From: Limnephilus marmoratus
Lineage: Eukaryota > Arthropoda > Insecta > Trichoptera > Limnephilidae
Length of the DNA: 64,000 nucleotides
Reading direction: 5' to 3'
Assembly (NCBI GenBank): GCA_917880885.1
Contig: OU862913.1
Location: 41,139,460 to 41,203,459, forward strand
The notes under the pieces are model-generated. The model was given only the letters and a program-made list of their open reading frames with translations. It searched no databases and was not told the DNA's origin. Positions 11,762 through 22,970 of this stretch are shown piece after piece. Both the position numbers and the translations under genes were made by a program. How positions within the stretch are numbered: the stretch's first letter is position 1; the number at the start of each line of letters is the position of its first letter.

Positions 11762-12014
11762 GTCACATGTGCGTGGGTTGTCGTCGTGAATATTTCTTAG
11801 ATCTTTTATCATGTTAGATAATTGTGATAATTTACTCCGCTTGGGTTTTATGGGTGGAGTGAATTGTGGTGTATCTTCTGCAGACTCATTTTCTACCCCA
11901 ATTTCAAGAGGTGGTGAATTGATCGACGATGATCCTAGTTCGCTGCTATTTGATGCTTCTATGTTGTTCTGTAATTAAACAAAGAGAAGAATTTCAATCA
12001 TTTTTTAATTACAG

Positions 12015-12779
12015 GTACCAGATGAAGAAGAATGGAAAATAATCGAAACTGGGTTTAAAACAAGATGGAATTTCCCTTCGTGTTATGGCTCTATAGATGG
12101 AAAACATGTGCCAATCAGAGCTCCTCCTAAAAGTGGAAGTTTATACTCTAATTATAAAAAAACAAACAGCATCGTATTGTTAGCTGTTGCCGATCACGAC
12201 TACTGTTTTTCATATATAGATGTGGGCGCTTATGGTAGCGCATCTGATGGAGGAGTCTTTAAGAATAGTTCAATTTACCAAGACCTGGAAAATAACTTAT
12301 TACCGGAAAACGGAGTCATTGTCGGGGATGCGGCATTTCCGCTTAAGACATATTTAATGAGGCCGTATCCAGGCCTTAACCTCAGTACAGAACAAAAAGT
12401 ATTTAACTACAGGCTATCTCGGGCCAGACGTGTTAGCGAAAATACATTTGGGATCTTAGTTAGTAGATTCCGGGTGTTAGAAAAGCCAATACAAACTAAT
12501 GTGGAAACAGTAGATGCAATCGTTTTTGCTTGTTGTGCCCTTCATAATTGGCTACGAAAGCAATCAAACTCTTACATCACTGCAAGTTGTGTTGATCGGG
12601 AAGATCAACAAGGAAATTATTTGCCAGGTTCATGGAGAAGCCAAATACGTGCCCTACAGAGTATTCCCAATCAAGGTAGCAATCATTCTGCAGATATTGC
12701 GAGAGAGAAAAGAGAACTTATAAAAAATATGTTTGTGAACGAAGGAAGTGTTCCTTGGAAATTAAGTAGCATACATTAA
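12015..12779 (+). CDS. Harbinger transposase (HARBI1-type nuclease), exon 2 with DDE domain
   Basis: 254 codons plus TAA after a TTTTTTTAATTACAG acceptor. The DDE nuclease signature is complete: GSIDGKHVPIRAP (first Asp), SDGGVFKNS (second Asp), the family motif GDAAFPLKTYL, and SENTFGILVSRFR (Glu). It begins VPDEEEWK, which continues the exon 1 reading QFIK exactly as in intact family members. In PIF/Harbinger elements this protein cuts and joins DNA, usually with a second DNA-binding partner; a BESS-motif partner gene lies antisense in the intron. A MITE (12786-14200) is inserted seven bases after the stop. The frame is intact. Confidence 0.93.
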   Translation, partial: VPDEEEWKIIETGFKTRWNFPSCYGSIDGKHVPIRAPPKSGSLYSNYKKTNSIVLLAVADHDYCFSYIDVGAYGSASDGGVFKNSSIYQDLENNLLPENGVIVGDAAFPLKTYLMRPYPGLNLSTEQKVFNYRLSRARRVSENTFGILVSRFRVLEKPIQTNVETVDAIVFACCALHNWLRKQSNSYITASCVDREDQQGNYLPGSWRSQIRALQSIPNQGSNHSADIAREKRELIKNMFVNEGSVPWKLSSIH

Positions 12780-12785
12780 CAATAT

Positions 12786-14200
12786 AGGTGTCCGGGGGTA
12801 AAGTGCATTAACTTCGGGAGGTGATCCTACATGATACTACAAAAAAGATAACTTTTTACGAAATTCCAACTTTTAGGGGTAGTTTTCTGGTAAAAAGATA
12901 AAATTAGACCGGCGTGTGCGGGCGTCATTATTATTTTCCTGTGTTGCCGAATCCCCGCTCCAAGCGCTCGGTGTCGGTGTTGAATTTGAGCGTAACAATT
13001 TTATTCGCGTATTCTAACACTATTGTTAGTCAAAACTTGTAGATTTTAATGTGTCTTTATCTGGTGTGTATTTATTAAGACTGACTTAAAGGAACAACTT
13101 CATTCAGTGCGTGTTTTTTTTTCAGACTTACTTTTGTTTATTTAGTTGTAGACTTGCCTACCTGTAAAAATGGTGTTTATTTGTGCGTAATTTTGTCTTT
13201 GAATTATTGGGCCAATACCGCGTAATTTTGTTATTGAATTATTCGGTCAATGCCTTACTTTACCAACAAAGAACGGGCAGACATTCATTAATGAGATACG
13301 CCACATTGTACAAATTGATAATAATATTACTTTACGTTTACATGCTTGCTTACAAGCTGAAGGTGGACATTTTGAAAATTTGTTAAACTGGTTAAAAGCG
13401 GTGACATTAGTTAAGTGTTCAATTAGTTTACAACAATTTAATTGTAAAAAGCGTGCCTTCAATTGTTATTTAAGTGCAGTTATCTTTTTAAATTTGGTTT
13501 AAAACATACGATCTGTATAAATTTGACGGCCGGCGTAGTCCAGTGCTAATGCTCTTGACTCACACACCGAAGGCCACGGGATCGAATCCCGGCTTGGCAA
13601 ATAAATTTTATTTGATTAATTTGTGTTATATCGCAATTTATTAATTTAAAATAATATATAGTATATTTGCGGCACGTTCCAGAGTGGAAGATACTCTCAG
13701 TATCGCCCTGGTGTAAGACCACCATTCAGAATTGAAACGTTGCTTGAAATGGCATTAGCCGTGTTTGGTGACCAGATCTGAATAGCCAGGTACTTCCCTA
13801 CCTTCCTATCTCCTTCCCTTCCCCAGTACCTTCAGCCTCACAACATACCCTAATTGGGGATGCCATAGTCTTATAGGCTTCAGACGGGAGCAGTTGGGAC
13901 TCTTGTGCGGTTTCATATAAAAAAAAATCAAATTCTCGGTCTTGTTATTGTTTACAAACGGTTTCCACAGATGCAGGCCAAATCACACCAAGCAACGTTG
14001 CAACAATTGCGCCCGGCAAGCTAACAGCAACTTTGTTGGGTAAGTGCTAGCTTACACTAAGGATTTTTAGTAGGTATCTCTTTTTGTATGGGAAAAAAAA
14101 AGTTGGAATTTCAGAAAAAGTTATTAAGTAATCCTTTTTACTCCTACCATAATGTAAAATCACCTCCTGAAGTTAATGCACTTTACCCCCAGACACTCTG
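12786..14200 (+). mobile_element. MITE family T, copy 1, interrupted by a SINE
   Basis: The terminal inverted repeats of ~90 bp contain GGTAAAGTGCATTAACTTCG and the inverted form at the right end. The interior encodes a short transposase-like remnant on the plus strand ([13 protein letters not shown] near 13355-13390), also present in copy 2. A tRNA-derived SINE sits at 13525-13926. The flanks look like TA duplications. It lies directly after the HARBI1 stop codon. Confidence 0.82.
13525..13926 (+). repeat. tRNA-derived SINE, family A, copy inside T1
   Basis: The head (13525-13600) has A-box-like TAGTCCAGTGCTAATGC and B-box-like GGATCGAATCC. The body of ~320 bp is shared, inverted, with 45180-45583, and the tail is A-rich. 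The acceptor stem does not pair, so it is not a tRNA gene. Confidence 0.8.
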
Positions 14201-14206
14201 TATATA

Positions 14207-14717
14207 CAGGGTGTAACAGGACGTACCTGAGGGATTATAACCACCGATTCCTGAGCATATTTGGAGTAAAAAAATGTAGTTGTCATTTTTCTGTCCGGTG
14301 ACATTTTTTTTCTATTAAAAATATTTTTCCATCACACGTCGCCACTGACTATATATATTTATAGCCTAGCGGTCATTTGATAAGCATTGCGTCTCGTTCT
14401 GACAGCATGTTAATACACGAAACAGCGTATGTATCGCCGACACCCATTGCGACAGCATATTTATTTATTTCGACATATACGGCACAACATGTTCCATTAA
14501 CATAGTTAACTTTAGAATAGCACATTTTACAACAATAATATCAACATAATATATCCCAAAGGGATGGGAACAGTAGCGACATGTGATTGAAACATATTTT
14601 TTGTTTTTAATAGAAAAAAAATGTCATGGGACAACAAAATGACATGTACATTTTTTACTCCAAATATGCCCAGGAATCGCTGGTTGAAATCCCTCTGGTA
14701 CGTCCTGTTACACCCCA
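14207..14717 (+). mobile_element. MITE family S, copy 1
   Basis: 511 bp with ~80-bp inverted ends (CAGGGTGTAACAGGACGTAC and inverted at 14700-14717), flanked by TA on both sides. No coding frame. It is directly adjacent to T1, so two unrelated TA-inserting MITEs sit back to back. Confidence 0.85.
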
Positions 14718-14734
14718 TATAGATAATTGCTATC

Positions 14735-15060
14735 AGGGCCTATATCATCTTCGGGGAGGGTGATGAGGAGAGTTCTTTCAGGAGAGGAAGGAGTGAACAT
14801 CTTGTAGGGGGGGGGGAAACGCAGAGGCCGGCAAATCGTTCCACAACCGAGCGTTCCAAGAACTCAAATACAAGTTGTAGAAACGATCCATTTTCATGTG
14901 ACTAACTGTGTACAAATGTTGGCCATTTTTCCTGACAATGCACGGGTGCCGAAGTAATCAATGATGCTAGTTAGTCGGAGCATCTTCCATAGAAATACCG
15001 AGAACAAGATTGATGTACAATATTCATATCAAAATATTTGACAACAATGTCTTTCCAGTC
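14735..15060 (-). mobile_element. CR1-like LINE 3' fragment
   Basis: Minus-strand copy of the same LINE 3' end as at 57290-57730 (GCCGGCAAATCGTTCCACAA on plus). Conceptual translation gives a decayed WNDLPAS-type motif. A 10-bp G-run at 14809 is a local oddity. Confidence 0.65.
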
Positions 15061-15125
15061 ATTCAACTAGGACCGGCGTAAATGATAGAACTACGTTCCC
15101 GCCCAAAGTGTGTTAATATTAAAAG

Positions 15126-15474
15126 CAGTCCTGGGTCGGTTGTGAATGTCCCGCTCATTAAAACCCGCTCACGGACCACCAAAGAGCGAGTGGGTCATTT
15201 TTTCATTTGCACCCGGGTCTCGCGACTCACTTCTCGCAACCGCTCTACTACTGCAACCTGGGTTTCGGGTGTGGATGTGGCGGGGCGAGCGACGATAGAT
15301 AGATGTATGAGAGAGCGAACGGGTTGTCAACAACCGGATTTCGCCACCCGATCTCTCGACTCAGGTAGTAGAAAGTAGCTGGGTGAAGCGTAATCAAGTT
15401 TCACATTTTGTGTCGCAAAAAGAGTGTGTCGTGAGCGACCCGGGTCATGTAAACGATCGATCGACCCAGGACTA
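15126..15474. mobile_element. hAT-like MITE with 8-bp target duplication
   Basis: The ends are CAGTCCTGGGTCG and, inverted, TAGTCCTGGGTCG. The duplication ATTAAAAG lies at 15118-15125 and 15475-15482. 349 bp, GC-rich compared with its flanks, no coding frame of note. Confidence 0.87.
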
Positions 15475-15482
15475 ATTAAAAG

Positions 15483-16001
15483 GGGATACTATATACAACA
15501 CAGTAAAAGACACATTTGAACAGCCAATTTATTTTATTCTTCTATAATAACAACTTTTTTTCCTTGTTTATCTGCTACAAGTACAAATATAGCCAAAATG
15601 AAGTTTATTTTTTTAAGAATTGGCATCTAAATCTGTTCTGCCAATCTTTTAATAAATATTTCCAAAGCCCATATAACATGTGCATCTAAATATTCAATTA
15701 GTGCATTATTATTGCAATTAGATTTAACACAAACATACGCTTAGAGCAGACAGAGAACGATGTAGTACACAAAATTTGCATCTCTGTTTGTGTCAACTCT
15801 GGTTGCAGATACCTATAAAAATTTAATCTAGATTTTTATGTTTTTTTTTTAATATTTAATAATACGACAGTCAGATAACATTGAAAAATTGTGAGTCTTT
15901 GGCTATGTCCACACTGAGTCACACAGCACTCTGAGCCACTCCCAATCAGCAAATAAATAACTCAGTGGTCAAAGGGGCAAAATAAATTAGTGTATGAAAT
16001 C
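15483..16001. other. AT-rich stretch; one short minus ORF
   Basis: No gene was recognised. On the minus strand a 37-codon frame (about 15626-15738) ends LIEYLDAHVIWALEIFIK and RLAEQI before a stop, followed by AATAAA. It could be a remnant of a transposon's last exon; support is weak. Confidence 0.25.
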
Positions 16002-16215
16002 AATTACAATTTGAGAGGCGGGTAGTACAGCCGCCCCGGGTACCATTTATTGGATAACCAAAATCTCTACCATAGGTCACTTCAAATGTTTCGTTACGTT
16101 TGGTGACTAAGCAGGAGTACCCTGGTTCATGGGTCTTGGCAGCAAATACGTCTGCCGACCAACTACATGGCAGGCCGGATTGGGAGAGGCTGGTTAAGGG
16201 AGACTTTTTTGTTGC
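16002..16215 (+). mobile_element. Family G retroelement, partial
   Basis: Shares GCCGCCCCGGG, TTCGTTACGTTTGGTGACTA and GGCAGGCCGGATTGGGAGAG with the other G copies. The 3' tail is missing. Confidence 0.7.
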
Positions 16216-18478
16216 GAAACGCCGCATGCTATAATGCCTCGGCTTGCATTTATGTTCGCAAATGTTTATGAAGCGTTAGAGATTACCTGTCTATTCAGAT
16301 CTAGTCACCAAACTCGGTGACGAAAGCCATTTTAAACAACTTTTCGATTCTGAATTGTGGTCTTTCGCCAGGGTAATACTGAAAGTATCCACCACTCTGA
16401 AACATGCCACAAACACTACAATTGAACCTGCGACCTCTAGACTTGATAGCCAGGTACTTGCCGACCTTTCTCCAACTAAAATCTCTGTCCCTTCCCATTT
16501 CCTTCAACCTGAAGAGCGATTTTGTATCTTTTGTGGATACGGAATTGATTCCGTACGTAATCAATCGCCTGTCAAATTTGTGTGATTGTCTATGGCTTGC
16601 AATCGCTTTTTCTACGGGCTGATGTATAACCTACAGGGTTGCTAATGTTCTAAAACACCCGCAATAAATGTTCAAATTTTCATTTTATGCATTTTATCTT
16701 CTCTCAGTTATTATTGTAAATACTTGCATTATATTATCACAGTTACTTTTTCGTTATTTCTCTTATCCAGGTTTCCTCAACCGCGCGCAGCTCTTATTTT
16801 TCTTTTTATTTACTAACACCTTTATCTGTATATATTTTTCTCTATAGATTTCAGAAGAATTATTCTACGGGCTGCCAGATTTATTATTCTTTTGTATTAT
16901 GTTAATGTAAGTACTTGAATACTGCTTTCTAACCCCGTATGCATGGACATTGGAGGGTCTAGAGTCGTTCAAATAAATGTAGCTTCGTTCAATAAAATAG
17001 ATTCTTGACGTGTGCGGTGAAGGAGGAAACGTTATAAGGCCTATAAAGGAAGGCCTTATAACGCCGTTGGGAAAGTGATGGGGTCCCCTCCAATGTTCAA
17101 ATTCCCCAAATAGGGGAGAACAAAATAACAAATTCCCAGCAATTTCCCACGGCAAATGGCAATCTGCAAAATTGGCAATCCTGGTAGGCTGTCGCCGACT
17201 TCGCAAATGTCATATCCATGGTATACAACTTTAAACATTCATACTCAATGACGTTACATATTATTAGATGAGGGGTAGAAATCTCAAAGTGGGAAGACAA
17301 AAGCAAGACAATTGTAACGATCTCGATATCTAGTACTTTAGTACTAAACTGCTACGCGTCGAGTAAGGTTGCGTCTTACCAGTAAGTAAATTGCATTTTA
17401 AAGTGTCCAAATGCCCTCCTGTGTGATGAGAAAATGTTTCAATTACACGGGAAATAATAGTAAAGGCGAATGAATAACATTTCATTTGTAAGTACACGCA
17501 AATTACTTAATATTATCGATTATTATAAATATTACAATTAATTTTCATGTTTCCCGCTCGCGGTTTTAAATGTCATTAGAGAAAATTCAAGTCCTAAAGT
17601 AAAGGGTCTGGACGCGCAACAGCCAAATTTCTGTTGCTAAGTAAACTTCACTGTTTTAAAGTAGACTGATCAGCCTAAACACTCTGTTTATCTGTTTGCT
17701 TGCGGTAAAACAACACATAAATCAGTAGTTCTAACAAGTATTGATGACAATCGCCACCATTTGAAAACTGTCGTTGCCCTATTGTATTTATTGCATAGCT
17801 CGACATATCAAACTCCGACAGGCAGCCGGACCTTTTATTCTAGTGGGCCTCAAGAAAAGGAGACAGCGAACGTTCCATTAAAAACTCACAAGCAATACGC
17901 CGCCCGCTCATATATATTCATGTCATTCATACACACACATTATTTGATTGTCTATCTCTATCACACAGGAATAAACTTTTGAATTAAGAAATTATACTGA
18001 AAATCGCTGAAAACAAAAGAATGTTCCTTATTTTCCACATTATATTGTGAGTATATGAGACTATGGCGAGTCTATTTATTTATATAACGTCATTGTAAAT
18101 ACTTACGCATTTCGCGACTAGTTGAAGTCGGCAACAGCGTTGACAGCTATCAGCCCATAGAAAAAGCAATTGCAAACCATAGACAATCACACAAATTTGA
18201 CAGATGATTATGTATGAAATCGATTCCGTATCCACAAAAGATACAGAATGCATGGCAGACAAAATTCCATATTTAGGGATACCTTAGTGTCACCGCCTCC
18301 GAACAGTTGGAACTCTTGTGCAGTATTCACATAAAAAAAATCTAATAATAAATCTTATCAGAATTACTCACCTATTTTGAGCAAGTTATTTGTTTGAAAA
18401 CATCCAATGATTCCTGTACTTATAAGTATTGTAAAATGTAATATTAAATAGCCAACCTGGCTCAAAAGACTCTCTTTG
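16216..18478. other. Region without gene, holding short repeats
   Basis: Apart from SINE fragments (16292-16440, 18285-18345), an inverted pair of ~100-bp blocks (16527-16625 and 18148-18247) and a 13-bp hairpin at 17030-17063, nothing was recognised. Several overlapping ORFs at 16865-17306 show no family motif. Confidence 0.4.
16292..16440 (-). repeat. SINE family A, partial
   Basis: Matches the middle of the family A body (CAGATCTAGTCACCAA at 16297, ATTCTGAATTGTGGTC at 16347) and ends where the tRNA-like head would begin. Confidence 0.65.
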
Positions 18479-18575
18479 CAGGATGTAACAGTACTTACCT
18501 GAAGGATTTTAACCAACGATTTCCGAGTATGTTTTAATTAAAAAATGTAGATGTCATTTTGCTGTCTGATGATAT

Positions 18576-19138
18576 TTAATTTCGGGCTAATTTGTTTGTT
18601 TTTCCGAACAACTCGCATAAGTCTCATAGAAATCGTTGTTTTTCTTACTATCAGTGATAGAAAGAGAAAACACCAGGCTTTATAACCAAATCTAAAAGAT
18701 AACCACAACATAATTAAAATGTACACCTTTATGAAACCAAAGTTGGTGGCGACCGCAATTAAAAAAAATCAGAGTAAGCAATTCACACGCGGTAGAAGTG
18801 AAATCTTAAGTAAAAACTAAAGTAGACAAGAGTGGGGAGACTACGAAGCACCGTACAAAGAGGAGACCGATTATTCTGTAACTTGCTATAAATTACGTTA
18901 AGTGACTTTTGGTGTCGTTTACAATGAGAATTTGGCCATAAATCGCTTACTACAGCGATTTACAGGAAAAAACTTACGAGTCTAATCCCAGCGTAAAACT
19001 TGTTTTATGGTTGCATTAAAAATTTTAATATTTCAAAAATTATATGTATATTTTGATTTATAAAATTTGAAAGCGTATTTCATCACCTTTCAAAAACAGT
19101 TTTTAGTTTTCGGATGCGTTCAGAAATATTCCATTTAA
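18576..19138 (+). mobile_element. Family R TTAA element nested in S copy 2
   Basis: Begins TTAA then GGGCTAATTTGTTTG and contains ACAACTCGCATAAGTCTCAT, shared with copies at 36818, 42345 and 54785. The middle (18770-18890) shares a block with 54890-54990 (GGAGACCGATTAT). Confidence 0.65.
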
Positions 19139-19202
19139 ACATTAAAAATATTTTTTCATTACAAGTTGCAACTGAGTACAAGGGTATAGGGTCGGGATAA
19201 CA

Positions 19203-19452
19203 AACGAGGTCACCCCAAGTGTTTCGCTACGTTTGGTGACTTAGCAGGGGTGCCCGGGTTCATGGGGTAAGGTTTGTCCGGATCTTGGCGGCGGATGCGT
19301 TTGCCCACCAACTGCATGGCAGGCCGGATCGGGAGAGACTGGTTTAGGAATAGGTTGGAACATCGCCTCACCCACATTGGGGGGATTGATTCATACATCC
19401 GTCACTCCTGGACACACTAACCCCCAGATTCCTACCCACTCCTCATGTAAAA
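19203..19452 (+). mobile_element. Family G retroelement nested in S copy 2
   Basis: Contains GGTTCATGGGGTAAGG, GGCAGGCCGGATCGGGAGAG and CCGTCACTCCTGGACACACT and ends in an A-run at 19446-19455. It lacks the first ~60 bp. Confidence 0.75.
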
Positions 19453-19662
19453 AAAAAACACGAAACAGCGCACGCATCACGTGATCCCGTCATGACAAGT
19501 AGGAGTGGGATCAGTGGCGACGAATTTCAACATGGAAATTTTATTTTTGTATGGTAAAAAAATATCATCAGACAGTAAAATAACATCTACTTTTTGTACT
19601 CCAAACACGCTCAGAAATCACAAGTTAAAATCCTTCTGGTACGTGTTGTCACACCCTGTATA

Positions 19663-20068
19663 CGGATGTTGTTTTTAGTAACAATACAACATGACTTACC
19701 TAATGATATGTTTCATATATTTTGTTAAATCACACACACATTATCTATCTATATACAACACTAATTTGCCCCGAACAGCGCTCCATCCAGTGTTACTTGC
19801 ATCGAAACAACAATCTACTTATACACCATAAACATTATTACTTACAACTTTTTGCCACAAGGCATTTTCTGGCTTTGCGTATGTTGCAGCGACAGATCTA
19901 CACGAAGTTGGGTTATTCATTTTCAACTACAAACTTGTGATGCATGCCTTTCTGGCTTCCTATTGGCAGATCGAACCAACATATTACATCATGTGATTTT
20001 TAGGTTAGCTTTAGCACTTTTCGTTATTTCAGAGCGAAGATTATTTAGGTACTTTTGTTATGAAATTA
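19663..20068. other. Stretch without recognised gene
   Basis: AT-rich, with two short overlapping plus ORFs that show no family motif. Ends at MITE P copy 2. Confidence 0.35.
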
Positions 20069-20740
20069 TAGTCTGTCAAATAAGTGTAGAAAATATTAAA
20101 ACTGGAACTACTAAATTTGTAGACTGGCAACACCAATTTAACTGTCAAATATTTTTTTGAAGTGCAATGACACTGAATGTATAGAACACAGTAAACCACA
20201 TTTTAAAAAACATTTTTTCTTCATGACATTAATTTGATTAAAAGGTGATTTATTAAGCGATTTGCTTTAATTTAATTTAATATAAATTTGAATTTAACAA
20301 TAGATAGAAAGGAAGAATCACTAATGGTGAATTTAGTTACACTACTTTTAGATCTGAATGAGTTAAATATATTCAGATCTAAAATTAGAGACATGATCTA
20401 AAGCCCGGGCAACGCTAGGTACTTTATCTAGTATTAAATAAATGTGAGCAATTTCTAAACTGTGCTTTATATTTTATTACATTATAATTATTCTTCATTA
20501 TGTTAACACAAAATTGCAAAGGTATAATAATAATATACCTAAATGCAATTCTAATTTTGAGATCGGCGGGTATCTATACTGCAATGAAAAAATATTTTTT
20601 CCACTATTTATGCCTTTTTAATTTTTTATAAAAATGTAGGTTACACAGCTTTACTTTAACACTATGAGTTATGTGTTTAGTATTGCCATTTGATCAACAG
20701 TGGCGCCCTCATATATTTTCTACTCTTATTTGACAAACTG
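20069..20740 (-). mobile_element. MITE family P, copy 2
   Basis: 672 bp, inverted relative to copy 1, flanked by TA at 20067-20068 and 20741-20742. The internal hairpin (AGATCTGAAT with its inverted arm) is perfectly kept near 20347-20385. Confidence 0.9.
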
Positions 20741-20784
20741 TACTCATAGATGGTCACATTCATCTTGCAAATTTTATAATACGC

Positions 20785-22970
20785 CATATCACAGGGTCAT
20801 CGAAAAAGGTGTCTGTAATTTTAGTTGTCAATTGCACTAGCTGTGACTCCTGCAGGATAATTCTGTGTTTTTTACGACAGTCTAAAGCATGTAAAATCGG
20901 TTGTATATGACACATTTTGACAGTTTTCATAAACCCCTCGGCAACGTAAGCAGATATAAGCATTAGAAATAGGACAGCTGTCAAGTCAGCGCGTGTGTTT
21001 CCATAGAAATGTTCTAACTCCGTTATTAATTTAGTTACATCCCTAAACCAAAAAGTAAAAGGTCGATAGTAGATCAAGCTGTACATCACTATCAAGTTGT
21101 CTATAGAAATACATAACAGGAATCAGCTGTCAGTCGCGTAGTTGACAAAAATATTTACCCGCCCAAATTTAGTACCGGCGGCTCGTCCGCGCTCGACATT
21201 TTTAATTTTTATTAAATATTTTTATATGAAATGATAAAAAAGTGAGGTGACAAAAGTGTTTATTACACATATATACAATAGAATAAGTATTGTTGTTTAC
21301 ATAATCTGTAATTTTAGTACCGTTTTCACATAAAAACATCACGTGAGTCATTTTTAACCTATTTTTAATGTTTGTGTTCTAAATTTTAATATTTACAAAT
21401 GCTAATATTTATTTGTAATATAATAATTTGAAAGCTTATTTTGTAACCTTTCTAAAACAGTTTTTACTATTCGGCTACGTTCAGAAATGTTTCATTTGTA
21501 GAGCTTTAATTGTGAAGCGGAATAACAAAAAGTTTTCGTAAAATGTCATTTCGTTAGAGACAGTTAAAGTGCTTAAATTGCGATTTCCTGAGGGGTTAAA
21601 TGCAGTTTCCCATAAACCCTCGATAACATTGAGCGAGTTTACAAGCTACTAGCCGACAACTTTTAAAGCGGGTGAATCGGCGAGTGATATTGTCATGACA
21701 CACAAAACTGTCCACTCGCTCAGTAGCAAACTAGCTAGCGAGTTGAAACTACGTGTTGCTATCTCTTCTGGTTTTAGCATTAAAAATGAAGTGGAACATA
21801 TACATACATATCATATCCGTTTTGCCTTCCTTTTTAACTCCTTTTTGATAACATGAGCAAAAATAACGACTCCCGCGTGAACTAATTCTGTCAACATTTT
21901 GTAGGCTTACTATCAAGACATGCTGTCCACATTTTCCAGCGAGAATAACGATTCCTTTTAGTTTTTATTGTCAAAATCGCGTAAATTTGACAATAGCAGA
22001 TTGTTGTTGACAGGAAGCCATCTTACCGCAAATAAATTTACAGATGTAAACGGTCACTATCATCGCTATGAGCACTTTCACAAGCTAAACTTCCGTAAGT
22101 ATTAATTACCACAAGTTGGATTCATATGTAAACACTCCTGTGAGTAACTTGTCAACCTTAACCCCTCAGGAAATCGCCATTTAAGCACTTTAAAACTGTC
22201 TCCAACGAAATGACATTTTACGAAAACTTTTTGTTATTACCGCTTCACAATTAAAGCTCTATAAATGAAACATTTCTGAACGTAGCCGAATAGTAAAAAC
22301 TGTTTTAGAAAGGTTACAAAATAAGCTTTCAAATTATTATATTACAAATAAATATTAGCATTTGTAAATATTAAAATTTAGAATGCAAACATTAAAAATA
22401 GGTTAAAAATGACTCACGTGATGTTTTTATGTGAAAACGGTACTAAAATCACAGGTTATGTAAACAACAATACTTATTCTATTGTATATACGTGCAATAA
22501 ACACTTTTGTCACCAGACTTTTTTATCATTTCATATAAAAATATTTAATAAAAATTTAAAATGTGGAGCGCGGTGGAGCCGCCGGTAGAAAATTTGAGCG
22601 GGTAAATATTTTTGTCAATTACGCGACTGACAGCTGATTCCTGTTATGTATTTCTATAGACAACTTGATAGTGATGTGCAGCCTGATCTACTATCGACCT
22701 TTTACTTTTTGTTTTAGGGATGTAACTAAAACAATAACGGAGTTAGAACGATTTCAATGGAGACACACGTGCTGACGTATAAACACGCTTATTGTACTTG
22801 ACTGCTGTCCTATTTCTAACGCTTATATCTGCTTACTTTTCGGAGGGGTTAACTTACGAAGTCATAAATTTTACTTAGGAGTGTAAAGCTAGCCTTACAA
22901 ATAAATAGCATACCTTAAATACACCCATAGTTATTTCATTTTGAAATCACAGAAACCTTTTTCGATGACC
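20785..22970. repeat. 2.2-kb palindrome made of two inverted TTAA elements
   Basis: The left arm 20785-21599 and right arm 22158-22970 are inverted copies over about 800 bp (for example AAAATGTCATTTCGTTAGAG at 21540, inverted near 22205; CTTTTACTTTTTGTTTTAGG at 22699, inverted near 21055). Each arm contains a TTAA-bounded unit (20929-21599 with a decayed left TTAA; 22158-22852 with both). The 560-bp spacer (21600-22157) is not repeated and shows no gene. Confidence 0.85.

Larger units (their letters stand above)
6807..11968 (-). pseudogene. Harbinger partner gene: BESS-motif DNA-binding protein, last exon, split by two insertions
   Basis: Minus-strand exon in three pieces: 11762-11968, 7902-8170 and 6807-6912. 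It has an acceptor TTTAATTACAG at 11969. Piece 1 encodes a Pro/Ser-rich stretch and PKRSKLSQLSNMIKDL; piece 2 encodes the BESS motif LFGKSVAAQMKKLSEEQAVI followed by a Gln/Pro-rich tail; piece 3 ends SDNSVFPPVTL and TAA. The breaks are a LINE-bearing insertion flanked by GTCACAT at 8171 and 11762, and a hAT element flanked by GTTGTAGG at 6913 and 7902. Removing both with one copy of each duplication gives 193 codons without a stop. MADF/BESS or SANT-type proteins are the usual second gene of animal Harbinger elements. The N-terminal MADF exon was not found. Confidence 0.82.
18479..19658 (+). mobile_element. MITE family S, copy 2, with nested insertions
   Basis: The two ends match copy 1 (ACCTGAAGGATTTTAACCAA at left; inverted near 19620-19658), but the middle is split by a family R element (18576-19138, bordered by TTAA) and a family G element (19203-19452). 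Confidence 0.75.

Noticed and set aside
12514..12723. Second plus ORF inside HARBI1 exon 2
   Set aside because: Shadow frame of the transposase.
16865..17306. Three overlapping minus ORFs
   Set aside because: Different frames of the same unremarkable stretch, no motif, and a hairpin in the middle.
19722..20160. Overlapping plus ORFs before MITE P copy 2
   Set aside because: They run into the MITE and show no conserved motif.
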